64,000 nt of DNA from Aphelocoma coerulescens (Eukaryota; Chordata; Aves; Passeriformes; Corvidae), in the NCBI RefSeq assembly GCF_041296385.1, contig NC_091014.1:15785578-15849577 (forward strand). The letters run 5' to 3'. The position numbers and the translations under genes are program-made. A model generated the notes under the pieces. That model did not search any database, was not told the origin of the DNA, and worked only from the letters and a program-made list of their open reading frames with translations. This document shows positions 23,846-33,140 of this stretch, piece by piece (the stretch's first letter is position 1; each line of letters begins with the position of its first letter).

Positions 23846-25338
23846 TCTCCTACTAATGGGATCACTTGATTTGTTATTTTACTATCTATGGGTATTTCTC
23901 TTTCCTTTATCTAATCTTAGTGGTTTAACTTACACTTTAAAGTCTTAGTCAGGTATCTTCAGGAGGCTTCTTTGGTTGTAGCTTCTTTATACAGTTTTTG
24001 TTAGAATAATATTCTTACTCTGCTGTATGATTCTATACATTATGAAGGATTAGTTTTTATGATACAAAACTAACACACAAAACATTTTCATACAAAATGT
24101 TCTCATGCAAACATATCTTTACATTAGGGCTATGCTCTGTTTTCCAGGAGACAGATTATAGCACTCTTGTCATTTAATCTTGACACAAACTACAAACTGT
24201 GGCTTTATTTTGGTGGGATTAAAAATGAAATGAATTCTCTTTCAAACCTAGTTTTTTGTTTTTTGGTTGTTTTATTTTTGTCTTCATCCCATTCTGCATC
24301 TACAACTGAGATTGCAGAATGTGCTATAAATAGGAGGGGTGAGGAAAAGTTAAAACATCCTCTTAAGACATATGGCTTGAGATTGAACAGCACTTTAGTT
24401 TGAGAGCTGGTAGAAGGCTTTTCTGTATCCCTCTTGGTTTAGGAAGGGGGATTCAATCATTTCTCATGTAGCATTTGCTTGTGTTTTGTCAAGATTCTTT
24501 AATTCACTAATTAGAAAATCCAAAACTTTAGTCAGATTATAATAATTTTGAAGCCTTCTGAGGCAGAACCGGGAAGGTTAGTTCATATTTGTAGGATTTC
24601 AAATATGTATCAATTCTTATACCAACTCTCAGGATAATATTGGTTGAGACAAATTATACATCTATAAGACTTTAACCACACCATTTTTCAGTAAAAAGAC
24701 AAAACAAGTTAGACAAAAATTAAACTCAAGAATATGTAGAATACGTTAACTTCTATTTGATCTCTCACCAAGTCACTTGTAATGAAAACACAAACAAATT
24801 ACAAACATTAACCAACTGACAATGCGAGCAATTATGGTGACATTTTACATTTCATTGGTTTTCACACAGCTCCATCTCATGTGTTGGTAGATTCCTATAA
24901 AAGGAAAGTGAAAATTTGGCCCACTAGACTGATTATTAAAAAAATAGTGAAACTTTTTGGGGCTAACACAAAGTGACAGTGAAGCAATGGTTATCACATT
25001 TAGGTGTGATTTTGCTGCTTGCAGTTTCCTTGCTCTCAAACTGCTTTCTTTATCTTTGATGTCGGGACATTTGACATTCCTAGAAAAAAGAAACAAACTT
25101 CCCCCCCTCCCAAAAAAAAAATGAAAAATATGTCTGAGTGAAACAAGAGTTTAATTGCATTAACTTATTCAAGTGGAGTTTTAGTATTTATTCTATGAAG
25201 TGCTTGTTGCACCACTTTTATTGTCTCCCACAGGTTTTTGGTGGGGTTTCTTCCAATTGATTCTTCAGTGGAGGGAGTGAGACTGCTTTTGAAAGTTTTG
25301 CAAGAGTTGCAGTCTGTGAATCAGGCATTTGGATTGCC
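23846..25338 (-). other. AT-rich block inside the provirus, no viral gene recognised
   Basis: This 1.5-kb block occupies the place where protease and the end of gag should lie. I see no protease active-site motif and no nucleocapsid CCHC box in any frame. The composition is strongly AT-rich and resembles intronic or 3'-untranslated host DNA more than retroviral coding DNA. A minus-strand open frame of 83 codons (24845-25096) has no recognisable domain. The block is bounded on the provirus 5' side by a 23-base A-tract (provirus sense). It could be captured cellular sequence or simply degraded gag-pro; I cannot decide from the sequence alone. Confidence 0.5.
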
Positions 25339-25361
25339 TTTTTTTTTTTTTTTTTTTTTTT
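25339..25361. repeat. 23-bp T-run inside the provirus
   Basis: A pure T homopolymer on the plus strand (A-tract in provirus sense). It is one of two near-equal tracts separated by 135 bases. Confidence 0.9.
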
Positions 25362-25496
25362 CTTCTTCAGGGTTTTGGTAGGCTTCTGCTTTTCACCCTG
25401 GAGCAGTTTGCCTTATCAGTTTGCTCCTTTTGTTCTAGTGATTTTCCTTTTGACAAGATCAAGTTCGGCAGCAAGCAATGTTACTGCCTAAAACCC

Positions 25497-25520
25497 TTTT
25501 TTTTTTTTTTTTTTTTTTTT
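25497..25520. repeat. 24-bp T-run inside the provirus
   Basis: The second pure T homopolymer (A-tract in provirus sense). The 135-base segment between the two tracts is non-repetitive and has no recognised coding potential. Confidence 0.9.
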
Positions 25521-25706
25521 ACCAAGTCCACCCCAGGAGTAGAGAGGTGACTAACAAATCAACCACGGAGGGATAGCAAAACATTTTCCCCATAGGTTTC
25601 TTTACAGCCCCCGCAGACGAGGCTGCATGACAAATACCTGGGCCTGCACAGGGACAACACTATCTCCACAAGGCTGCAGCTGCAGAATTGGCTGCAGGAT
25701 TAGAAT

Positions 25707-25925
25707 CTGCCAATTCTAGTTTTCCACAATAAACCACAGACTGGTGGCGGGGTTCCCCACAAGATAGGAGCTCCGGATTCACCTCAGGTCTGAAACCTGC
25801 CAATTCTGGCTTTTCACAACAAAACACGAAAGGCACATGGGCACGGGTCCCCTCCAAACAGGAGCCTTTCAGCTCTGCACAAGCACCACCTAACAGGAGC
25901 CTTACAGCTCTGCACACCCAAACCT
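25707..25925 (-). repeat. Degenerate tandem repeat in the provirus interior
   Basis: CTGCCAATTCT occurs at 25707-25717 and again at 25797-25807, 90 bp apart. Similar following text (G.TTTTC.ACAA.AAA.CAC, then a GGGT.CCC motif) leads to AGGAGC at 25766 and 25860. A shorter 35-bp duplication (AGGAGCCTT.CAGCTCTGCACA) follows at about 25860 and 25895. The units have diverged considerably from each other. Confidence 0.65.
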
Positions 25926-26031
25926 GTTAATCACACTGTCCACAATTCTTACAACTTCTGCCATCACCTTTGCCATCGCTTTTGCCTTTTCCTCATCTCT
26001 TCTTACATACACATACACTTGCTGTACTTTT

Positions 26032-26235
26032 CTAACCAGTTTCTCTCAAATTTCTCACTATTCTCTGCCACTCTCCCCTTACTCTAACATTATCTGCACT
26101 TTCATTTTTTTTTATTCTTGCTCTTTCTAGTCTGATACCAAGCTCTCTCCTCTGGCAGCTTGGACACCACCCACTCCATCTAGTAGAAGTACAATACCAC
26201 TTTCTCTCACAATTAATACATGCACAGAAATACAA
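26032..26235 (-). other. Small cysteine-rich open frame in the gag position of the provirus
   Basis: This minus-strand frame of 67 codons has cysteines at residues 4, 6, 9, 15, 24 and 27. C6-x2-C9 and C24-PS-C27 are spaced like a zinc ribbon, followed by a basic region rich in R and K. There is no ATG at its start (it opens on TTG shortly after a TGA), so translation as an independent protein is doubtful. It may be part of a gag-derived frame or chance. I do not recognise a family. Confidence 0.3.
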
Positions 26236-26605
26236 GCTTCACAACTGTTTTCATACACTAAACACGGGATTTCAAAAGGGAAATTAGATGGAGCTACATT
26301 AGAAAGGTGTTGGGAGTCTGGATGTTTTCAATTCAATAGCTAAAATCTTTTCTCCTCTAAAATCTGCCCCCCCTTCGGACAGTAAGGTTGAATTCCAAAC
26401 CAACGGTTTATATGATTTATCCTCATTCACTCTTTGCCAAACGCTTCGCTTTTCTCTGGCCGAGCCTGTCGCCGGGTTACGGAACCGCAGATAGAGCTCC
26501 TCACTCACTTCGCACTTTGACAGCGCGTCTCATCCACTCTCACTCACACAGCAGCACAATAGCAACAGACAAAACGCAAATAGCCGTACAATATCGCATA
26601 ACAGC

Positions 26606-26729
26606 GGGGTCCAACCCCTTAAAGGTACCTTTTGCGGTGGGGTCCAACCCCGGGGGGGTCCAACCCCCTTAAAAGTACTTTTCACAGTGGGGTCCAACCC
26701 CGGGGGTCCAACCCCTTAAAAGTACTTTT
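26606..26729 (-). repeat. Palindrome array in the proviral 5' leader
   Basis: Five exact copies of GGGGTCCAACCCC lie at 26606-26618, 26639-26651, 26655-26667, 26689-26701 and 26703-26715. Each can fold as a 5-bp stem (GGGGT/ACCCC in provirus sense) with a 3-base loop. Three 12-bp perfect palindromes alternate with them: AAAGGTACCTTT at 26621-26632 and AAAAGTACTTTT at 26671-26682 and 26718-26729. The position, about 250-390 nt downstream of the primer-binding site in provirus sense, is where gammaretroviruses carry dimerisation and packaging structures. That role is inferred from position only. Confidence 0.9.
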
Positions 26730-26789
26730 CCTCTTGCCCAGGACTAATTTTGGGAGACCCAATCTTCCTCGGGACTTTCAACCCACCCT

Positions 26790-26806
26790 CAGGGACTCGA
26801 ACCCTG
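26790..26806 (-). other. tRNA T-arm-like hairpin / box B-like motif in the leader
   Basis: On the minus strand CAGGGTTCGAGTCCCTG forms a perfect 5-bp stem with a 7-base TTCGAGT loop, identical in form to a tRNA T-arm, and it matches the Pol III box B consensus GGTTCGANTCC. No convincing box A lies at tRNA-like spacing and no complete tRNA cloverleaf is present, so this is not called as a tRNA gene. It is distinct from the primer-binding site. Confidence 0.6.
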
Positions 26807-26941
26807 GACCTGCAGGTATTTTGTGTTTAAAAGGAATAGCAAATACCTTAATTTGGTGCAGATGGTCCTTGTCTGCCCCCGCCGTGAGCCAAAGGACAGC
26901 TGAGCTCCCCCTGAAAATTCAGGGTCGCGACTGGGAGGTCT

Positions 26942-26947
26942 GCTTAC
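26942..26947 (-). promoter_or_regulatory. Possible major splice donor of the provirus
   Basis: In provirus sense the leader reads CCAGGG followed by GTAAGC about 30 bases downstream of the primer-binding site. This is a good donor consensus in the usual place for a retroviral leader donor. With env deleted its use here is uncertain. Confidence 0.4.
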
Positions 26948-26975
26948 CCCTGGATCCAGCAGCCGGGCAGAGAGG

Positions 26976-26993
26976 GTCCCATCTGGGGTGCCA
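26976..26993 (-). promoter_or_regulatory. Primer-binding site matching tRNA-Arg(CCU)
   Basis: The plus strand reads GTCCCATCTGGGGTGCCA, ending two bases from the 5' LTR edge at 26996. The minus strand therefore presents a site starting TGG, as all primer-binding sites do. The 18 bases equal the 3' end of vertebrate tRNA-Arg(CCU) genes as I remember them, including the CCA tail. A tRNA-Arg primer is known for the HERV-R type of class I element. The primer identity comes from memory of the tRNA sequence. Confidence 0.8.
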
Positions 26994-26995
26994 GA

Positions 26996-27527
26996 TGAAT
27001 CGTGCCTCAACCGGGCCAGAAGACACTTCAGAGACAGAGTCAGAGAAGCGGGTATTTGCTTTATTCGGTGCGCCGGGTGTGTGGGGATTGCTCCTCCAAA
27101 CACACACCTGGTGCTCTCTACAACACAGTATTAAGGGTTAAATTATGAATATTCATCACATTCCTTGGGACAGGTGTGGTTAAACAAATTATTTCTCGGA
27201 AGTTATTAGCATATGGGCCACGCATGCGCTGTGTGTCCTGGTGGTCGCGCTGAGGAAGGCCTCTCCTCTTCCTCGGGGGTCTTTCTGATGAAGGCCAGTA
27301 CTCATCCCCGCAGTGAACTTTTCGCCTTTCTCCCTGGGCATGCGTAGTCCTTTGAGGGATGATTCAGCAATCTCTGAGATGATCCTTGTCCCCTCTATCT
27401 TGACAAGATTAGGGTGAATTCGGCTTCTCAGGCTTTGTAATTAACATCTTCTGTCTGAACTAACATTGCTGTCTCCCAATAGTTAACTTGTGCTTACATG
27501 AGTTAGTTATTGACTGCCCCTTCTTCA
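26996..27527 (-). repeat. 5' LTR of the provirus
   Basis: The second 532-bp LTR, with TG at the 27527 end and CA at 26996, is identical to the other copy except at 27222 and 27308. It would drive transcription leftward, antisense to SLC2A13. Confidence 0.95.
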
Positions 27528-27531
27528 TTGG
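27528..27531. repeat. 4-bp target-site duplication TTGG (right copy)
   Basis: Matches 21026-21029 exactly and marks the right integration edge. Confidence 0.85.
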
Positions 27532-30500
27532 CCCCTGCTGAAGACCAGTTCCTTGAAGATTTATCTGAGTGGAAGAGAGGGCATTAGAACAAGAAAGATC
27601 CAGAAAACTAATCTGAATCTTGAGCTTAATTGATGCTAAACTGGTAAGTGACTGTCCTGTTGCTTGGCTAAACCTGCCTTTTTGGAAACAATCCTCTACG
27701 CAAGAGCACAAATTGCTGGCAGGATCCCTATATGGTTTTAAGCTGTTGCTACAAGCTGTTACCTAGATTAGCTGGCAAAGGAATGTTTGAACCTGCAAAT
27801 GACTTTGGCAGAGCCCAGTCTCTAACCATAGTTTCCTGGCTGTGAAATTTGTCCAGTTATTCTACTAATAATTTGAGAGATGGGGAATCACAAATATTCC
27901 AAGCACCAGATGTCTGCCTTCATTTGCTGTGGGATTTTTAGGTTGGCTTTATGTCTATCCTATAAAATTTTCATTTCCCTGGAAGTAAATGCAGTTTATT
28001 TTTGGAAGGAGGTATTAAGACTTCATTAATACCCATTTTTCTGCTTTTTAGCTTCCATTATATACTCCTTTTAGAGCTAGGGGTTTTGTTATGTTGCCTT
28101 TGAAAATGATCTCATCTTTTAGTTGGTCGTGGATCATACCCAAGTTCCTATGATTGCCGTACAATCCATTTTGCTCATACAGATGAAAATCAAAATGCCT
28201 TATCAGGTGATTAATAATTTCTGAGCCTAACTTGTGGGTTATGCCTAGTAACAAGGATAACTGCTAAAATATAGGAAGCTGGCATTAAAAGTTTCAGATA
28301 ACCAGTCATAAAATGTAATGTTTGGAGAACTGTTTCACTTTCAGAAGTAATGTTTTTACAAGAACAGCTTCTCTTCCCCTGTTTAGCTCAGTGTAACCTA
28401 ATAAATTTTTTTTGGATGTGAAGCCAAACTTCCAAATTCTATTTTTGCTTTTTGCTTATAAGGGTGAATGTCTATTTTGGTAGACAGTTTAGATTAAGCT
28501 ACAAAATATCTACTTGGATCACAGCAATCCATTTTGTGTATCACCACTTCAAGTAATGTCACCTTCAGCAGTATCCTTGTTTTTCCATTGCTCTTTATGT
28601 TGTGTTGTCATTTTTGCATAGAGCAAGCTCCAGCTGCCCTTTACTGTAGCATGTTTTGAACCCTTGTAAACATTATGTGTTAAAGAAATTTACTTCAGTT
28701 AAAGTAATTATTCTTTAGTTAAAGAAACAGCAGCACAAAAAGTCCAACCAGATCTATTCTCATTAAATTCATCAAGACATTAGGAGGTCTCATGGTTCTG
28801 ACTTCATTTTTATTCATAGATTAGAAGAAGGAAAACAAACATATTGGTCTTTTCTCAAGTTCAAATGAAGTGATTCTGATGCAGGAATATGTCTAAATCT
28901 CTTAGATAAAAAGAAAACAACAAAAGTTAAGGCAGAAGTATCACTAAAAAAAATTGTCATTTTGGAGATAAATACCTTTTTTGTCCTTTGTAAAAATTGC
29001 CAAATATTTTTTTTCTGTGACGTATGTTTAAATTATCTGTTTCCCTCTAGTTCTATGAGCAATTAAGTTGTTCCATTTTTTAAAGGTGTAATGGTTTTAT
29101 TGTTTATCTATTGTCATAACTAACAGCATATTTAAGGGTTATCAGAAACTACTGAAGTACTGTTTTATTTTTCAGATTTATTTTCAGAAGAAAAATGTAT
29201 TTAATTCTGAAAACTTGTTTTGGTTTTCATTTTTTACTTTAAACTCATTTTCTGTTCTTAAAATCTGTATTTTGGCTAGAGTTGTTTATTTTTAAGAACA
29301 CGTTAACATATTAACTCAACACTATGGATTGAAGGATTGCTGAGAAGAAAATGCAAATATAGTATAGCTAGTTTCAGAGCTAGATAGTTTTAATAAAAAG
29401 TTTCACACTCATTTCCTGTTTTAAAACCAGTCAGCTCACAGTCAAAGTCCTTTGGGCTTTTTAGTTGAGTTTGTAAGCTCCTTTAATATAGAGATTATCA
29501 GTTTCTTTATTTCTTTCATTCCATTTATTGGTTTGTAAACCTGAAGGCTGTGAATTTTATGAAAGAAAATCCTTTAATTTTGTGTATGCCTATTGATATG
29601 TGGTGGTTGCCATGGTGCGTATTTGGAGTGAAACTTTTTAAACACTGACTTGAATGAGTATGATAATTTTTAGCATCATTTTTCTGATACAATTAATCAG
29701 AAATCTGAAAAATTCCAAGTACTTACTGAATTTAGCTCACTGAATGTTCTAAAGGTCTAAAGTGTAAATTTCTGACATAAAGATCTAAATTTCACTATGT
29801 AGTTTTAAAATTCCTGCATGGCTGCACTTCAGATGCACAAACTGATTTGTGTGATGGAATTTTGTTGAGACGTCACGACTCCTTCTGAGTTGCAAACCAT
29901 TGTCTGAGAACAGCTGCTTTAATTTCTCACTATTCATTTAGTGCCTTATTCCCAATTGTTTTGTACAATGCCATATTGTGAATAAAGTTTTATAAGCTTT
30001 TATCAAATAGCTGAGTGGATCAGGAATTATTAAAAACCTTGCATCAGTTCCTTAGGACATTTCTGCCTCCTTTCCTAACAGTCCCTGCTGTAGAGTTCCA
30101 GCTTATTCAAGGAGCAGGATCATTGATAGTGGACTTCAAGATGTAGGTTGTCTAAAATGTCCCTTGAAGATACAGAGATTTTGAACTCACTTAAGGACCT
30201 TATACAAAATTTATGAAGAATAGAAGATCTCTCATAGCTGTTCAGCAGCCTGGCTTTACAGCAGATGCTGCAGAATCAGTTGCCAGATAAGGTTTTTAAG
30301 TCCAAAGCCTCCATGCTCAGGTGTGGTGCAGAGTATGAGAACCTTAGGGCTGTTGTTTGAGAGTTAAACTTTGTTGGTACGTTTATTAGTAAAACTTTTT
30401 TATTTGTGAAATTTGAGCTCTGGATTCCTCCTAGCTAGCAGCAAGTGCTGGCTTTGTTGTTTTTCCACTGACTTTGAGTATGGACCCCTTGTCAGCCCAA

Positions 30501-31888
30501 TGATGGCATGTGTCTTGCCTGAGACTATCTTACGAGATCTATGGATTGACTTTTTCTGTCACTTGATTTTCGTTGGAGACTTTTTGAGGTAATGGTGTGG
30601 CTAAATGGAAGGATGTGGGACTGTGTACTGTCTGAATGTTAGAGTTACTTGGAAACCAGCTAGAAAATTTGTCAGGCTGTATTCTGCTATTAATATTAAA
30701 GAAGCGAAGTTAAATGATGATACAATTGAGATGTGAATTAGAAATACCATAATTTTAAATGAAAATAAGTTTTCCTTAGGCAGGTCTGATTATCTTTCAA
30801 TGAAGAGACTGTTATGTAAACCCCCTTTTTGAGTCCAACTCTTGAAACTTCATAGCTTGCCAGCTTTCTGAAGCTGAAATTCTGCATGTGAATTGCTTTT
30901 CTAGCAGACTCATATAGGCTTTTTTACTGAATCAGTACTTAAAATATTTTCTGTATGTTCAGGAAAGACTTTGAAAATACAAAAATGTAGACCCTCTTTA
31001 CCTCTCTCTTTTTCTTTTTCCTTTGATGGCAACAATTTTGGCTTATTGTGATTAGATGTTCTGAGTGAGTATACTAGATGTGACAGTATGTATAAAACAT
31101 AGAATTTTTCACCAGAGTATACTGGTGAAGAAGAGCTAAAAGCACTACTCTGGGCAGAGACAAGTTCAAGTAAATACTGGAGTTATGGATTTTGAATTTT
31201 TGCCTATTATCCTATAGCTTTCTGTATTACTTTTTTTAAGAGGATACTTTGAAAGTCTTAGAGAATAAAACTTTCTCTGTTAGCCAGAAATTTTCATGTG
31301 TTTTTTTCTTCATTGGTAAACCGTGTTCTGCATCTTAAATGCAGCCTCATGCCATTGCTACGGAAGGTATGGAATAAATGTAATTAATTTCTGCTCCCTC
31401 TGCTGATCTTAGAGCTGTGCAGAGTAGATCTCTCCTGTACGTTCAAAGTACCTGCACTTGCAACTGGTTTGTGGAAATCGGGTCTTTATCTCCAATATCC
31501 AGATCTGAGCAGTGAGTAGTAGCATTTCTGAAATAACCTCTCAATAACAATGGAAGCTTTTAGAAAGGAAACCACAGTGATATTTTGTGGTAACTTTTGA
31601 GTACATTCAGTTGCAGCTGATGTGCAGTCTGTTAGTATGATATAAGGAGAGCTGTATGTTTGACACCAGTAGTAGATACTGTAGAAAAATGGCTTCATTT
31701 TTTTGCTTGGGCTTTCTGAAAATCCTCTTTGTAGTACAGTGCAGAAAAGCAGAACTGAAATGACCAAATTGTTCAAAAATGATTGAAATTATCCAAGTTT
31801 GTTTGAAACTAAGGTGCAAAGTCTTCTATGCCTGGCAACATTGTCTTGATAGCGATCACTTAAGAACTATTATGTATTCTTTTGTTGT
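27532..31888 (+). other. SLC2A13: SLC2A13 intron, nothing recognised
   Basis: AT-rich intronic sequence between the provirus and the SLC2A13 exon. I see no repeats with recognisable ends, no RNA gene and no splice-flanked coding block. Short minus-strand frames at 31486-31819 are chance. Confidence 0.6.
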
Positions 31889-31908
31889 TGTCTTGTTTTT
31901 TTTTTAAG
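31889..31908 (+). promoter_or_regulatory. SLC2A13: Splice acceptor of the SLC2A13 exon
   Basis: A tgtcttgttttttttttaag tract directly precedes the exon. The T-rich stretch followed by AAG is a strong acceptor and fixes the exon start at 31909. Confidence 0.9.
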
Positions 31909-32017
31909 CTGGACCTGTGATCTGCAGAATGCTAACATACCCTCCAACTCGAAGAGCCTTAATTGTGGGTTGTGGTCTGCAAATGTTTCAACAACTGTCA
32001 GGGATTAACACCGTCAT
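31909..32017 (+). CDS. SLC2A13: SLC2A13 internal coding exon (proton/myo-inositol cotransporter HMIT)
   Basis: The 109-bp exon encodes 35 complete codons starting [12 protein letters not shown] and ending with the QQLSGINTV segment, with split codons at both ends. Two bases (CT) complete an Ala codon begun upstream (phase 1), and the last two bases (AT) begin the Met codon finished downstream. The residue string, including [18 protein letters not shown], matches SLC2A13/HMIT of vertebrates as I know it, with small changes (TYPP and NTV). HMIT is a major-facilitator sugar-transporter-family protein that carries myo-inositol with protons across the membrane, mainly in brain. The exon covers the end of the large central cytoplasmic loop and the start of transmembrane helix 7, where the conserved QQLSGIN motif lines the substrate path. 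No stop or frameshift is present, so it looks functional. The flanking exons are outside this window. Confidence 0.96.
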
Positions 32018-32023
32018 GTATGT
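32018..32023 (+). promoter_or_regulatory. SLC2A13: Splice donor of the SLC2A13 exon
   Basis: GTATGT follows the exon directly. This is a common donor variant and keeps the reading phase expected for this exon. Confidence 0.9.
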
Positions 32024-32699
32024 ATTTCCCAATTGCTTCTTTTTATAAAGTGTTAGAAAAAAATCAGTTAGACCATTAGCAGTTATAGATGATCTTCTGG
32101 ACAAAGTCTGAAAGGTGAAAAATTGAGTTTGAGAGCTGGAATGCTGGTTTGAAATCCAGATGTTGACACATTTGGCATCACAGAAAATTGATACAAGAGG
32201 ATGTTAGTATAGGGGTAAACATTTATATAGACATGAGAATGCAAACTGTATTCTGCGAGATGCGTTATTGTGTTAGGGTTTATGGTCAAAGCTGTGTATG
32301 TCTGGACAAGAAAGCACATTTATGGTTTGAATTTGTGTGCAAATAGATCACAATAAGATGAGGGTTGGACTAACCATGTTAATGAGGTGGAACATTACTG
32401 TGAAGTGCTAAAGGATGCTGAGGAAGAAACATTTCCTGCTTTTACATGGTTTTGTTATGTGTATAAAGACTCAGTAAATGTGGAAGTGAAGAATGATGTA
32501 TTGGGTTTTCTGACAAGCTGTCAGCTCACAACAGGAATAGCTCTTGACAAATGTGCAATGTGCAGAACCTTGTTTAAGATGAAATTATTGTTGGGCTGCC
32601 CTACAGGACTAATCATAATGAATATGGTTGCCGTATTGTTTTAAGAGCAAATATAAAATATGTTGTCATAACATTTTACAGAGAAAACTATGCCTAAGG
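32024..32699 (+). other. SLC2A13: SLC2A13 intron, nothing recognised
   Basis: The start of the downstream intron is AT-rich with no recognisable repeat. Confidence 0.6.
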
Positions 32700-33140
32700 G
32701 AGCATGCTTCTTAGGAAATTGCTAAAAGGAGCAGCTAAAAAGATAAGGCTTTTAGTGGTATCAAGAGCTACCATATTAAATGTTAGAGTAAACATTACCA
32801 TCTGTCATACTGGAAGAAAAAGTCCCCCAGACTCAGTATTATTAAACTGCAGAGGAGGGAAATCTGTAACAGGTAAAGAAAGACTTCATAAAGTAAAAAT
32901 TGTAACCCAGTGTGGGAAACACTTGGACACAAAACCGGTAACTTATGTGTGAAAGCCAGAAGACAGGCCCAGGAAGGGCTTTGATAAATTCTTCAGACAC
33001 ATCAGAAACAACAGACCCAGTAGTCTCCAGGCCCAGTAAGGATCAAGATGTTGGGAGTACACTAGCAGGAGACAAGTGTTTAGCACCAAATCTCACAAGG
33101 ACTCTTTTTGCATTTGTGTTAATTATAGAGGGTATATGAA
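32700..33140 (+). mobile_element. Ancient CR1-like LINE ORF2 fragment
   Basis: The plus strand around 32960-33120 preserves, in broken frame, the order seen in old CR1/L3-type LINE ORF2. A 'ttcttcagacacatcagaaacaacagaccc' block (protein type FFRHIRNNRP) is followed by a 'ggatcaagatgttgggagtac' block and an 'ggagacaagtgt...tttttgcatttgtg' block (type EDK...FFA.V). Many substitutions and stops are present. The left limit is uncertain. The call rests on remembered family pattern, not on alignment. Confidence 0.5.

Larger units (their letters stand above)
25521..26605 (-). other. Provirus gag-position region without recognisable gag
   Basis: This is the segment following the leader in provirus sense. 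It holds short minus-strand frames (25660-25917, 26032-26235 and 26299-26508) but no matrix, capsid major homology region or nucleocapsid zinc knuckle that I can identify. The 26032-26235 frame encodes a cysteine-rich peptide with two CxxC pairs. Around 25925-26030 one frame reads as a charged, helix-like stretch rich in K, A, E and V. This could be gag-derived in a lineage I do not recognise. Confidence 0.5.
21030..27527 (-). mobile_element. Young, defective class I (gammaretrovirus-like) endogenous provirus
   Basis: The 6,498-bp element has two 532-bp LTRs in the same orientation, TG...CA ends, a TTGG target duplication, a primer-binding site and a polypurine tract. It is read on the minus strand, antisense to SLC2A13, about 4.4 kb upstream of the exon. 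The interior (5,434 bp) carries pol pieces with the YVDD reverse transcriptase box and a complete set of RNase H catalytic residues. It has no integrase, no recognisable gag or protease, and only the tail of env. It is shorter than a full-length gammaretrovirus (about 8-9 kb). LTRs differ at only 2 of 532 sites, indicating a recent insertion, while the coding regions carry several stops and frameshifts. Class I assignment rests on the pol motifs and the 4-bp duplication. Coding for infectious virus is not possible from this copy. Confidence 0.95.

Noticed and set aside
23574..25338. Retroviral protease and gag between the leader and pol
   Set aside because: No protease active-site triad and no nucleocapsid zinc knuckle was found in the minus-strand frames I could read, so no gene was called.
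26790..26806. Complete tRNA gene in the proviral leader
   Set aside because: Only a T-arm-like hairpin is present. The acceptor stem, D-arm and anticodon arm cannot be formed from the flanking sequence.
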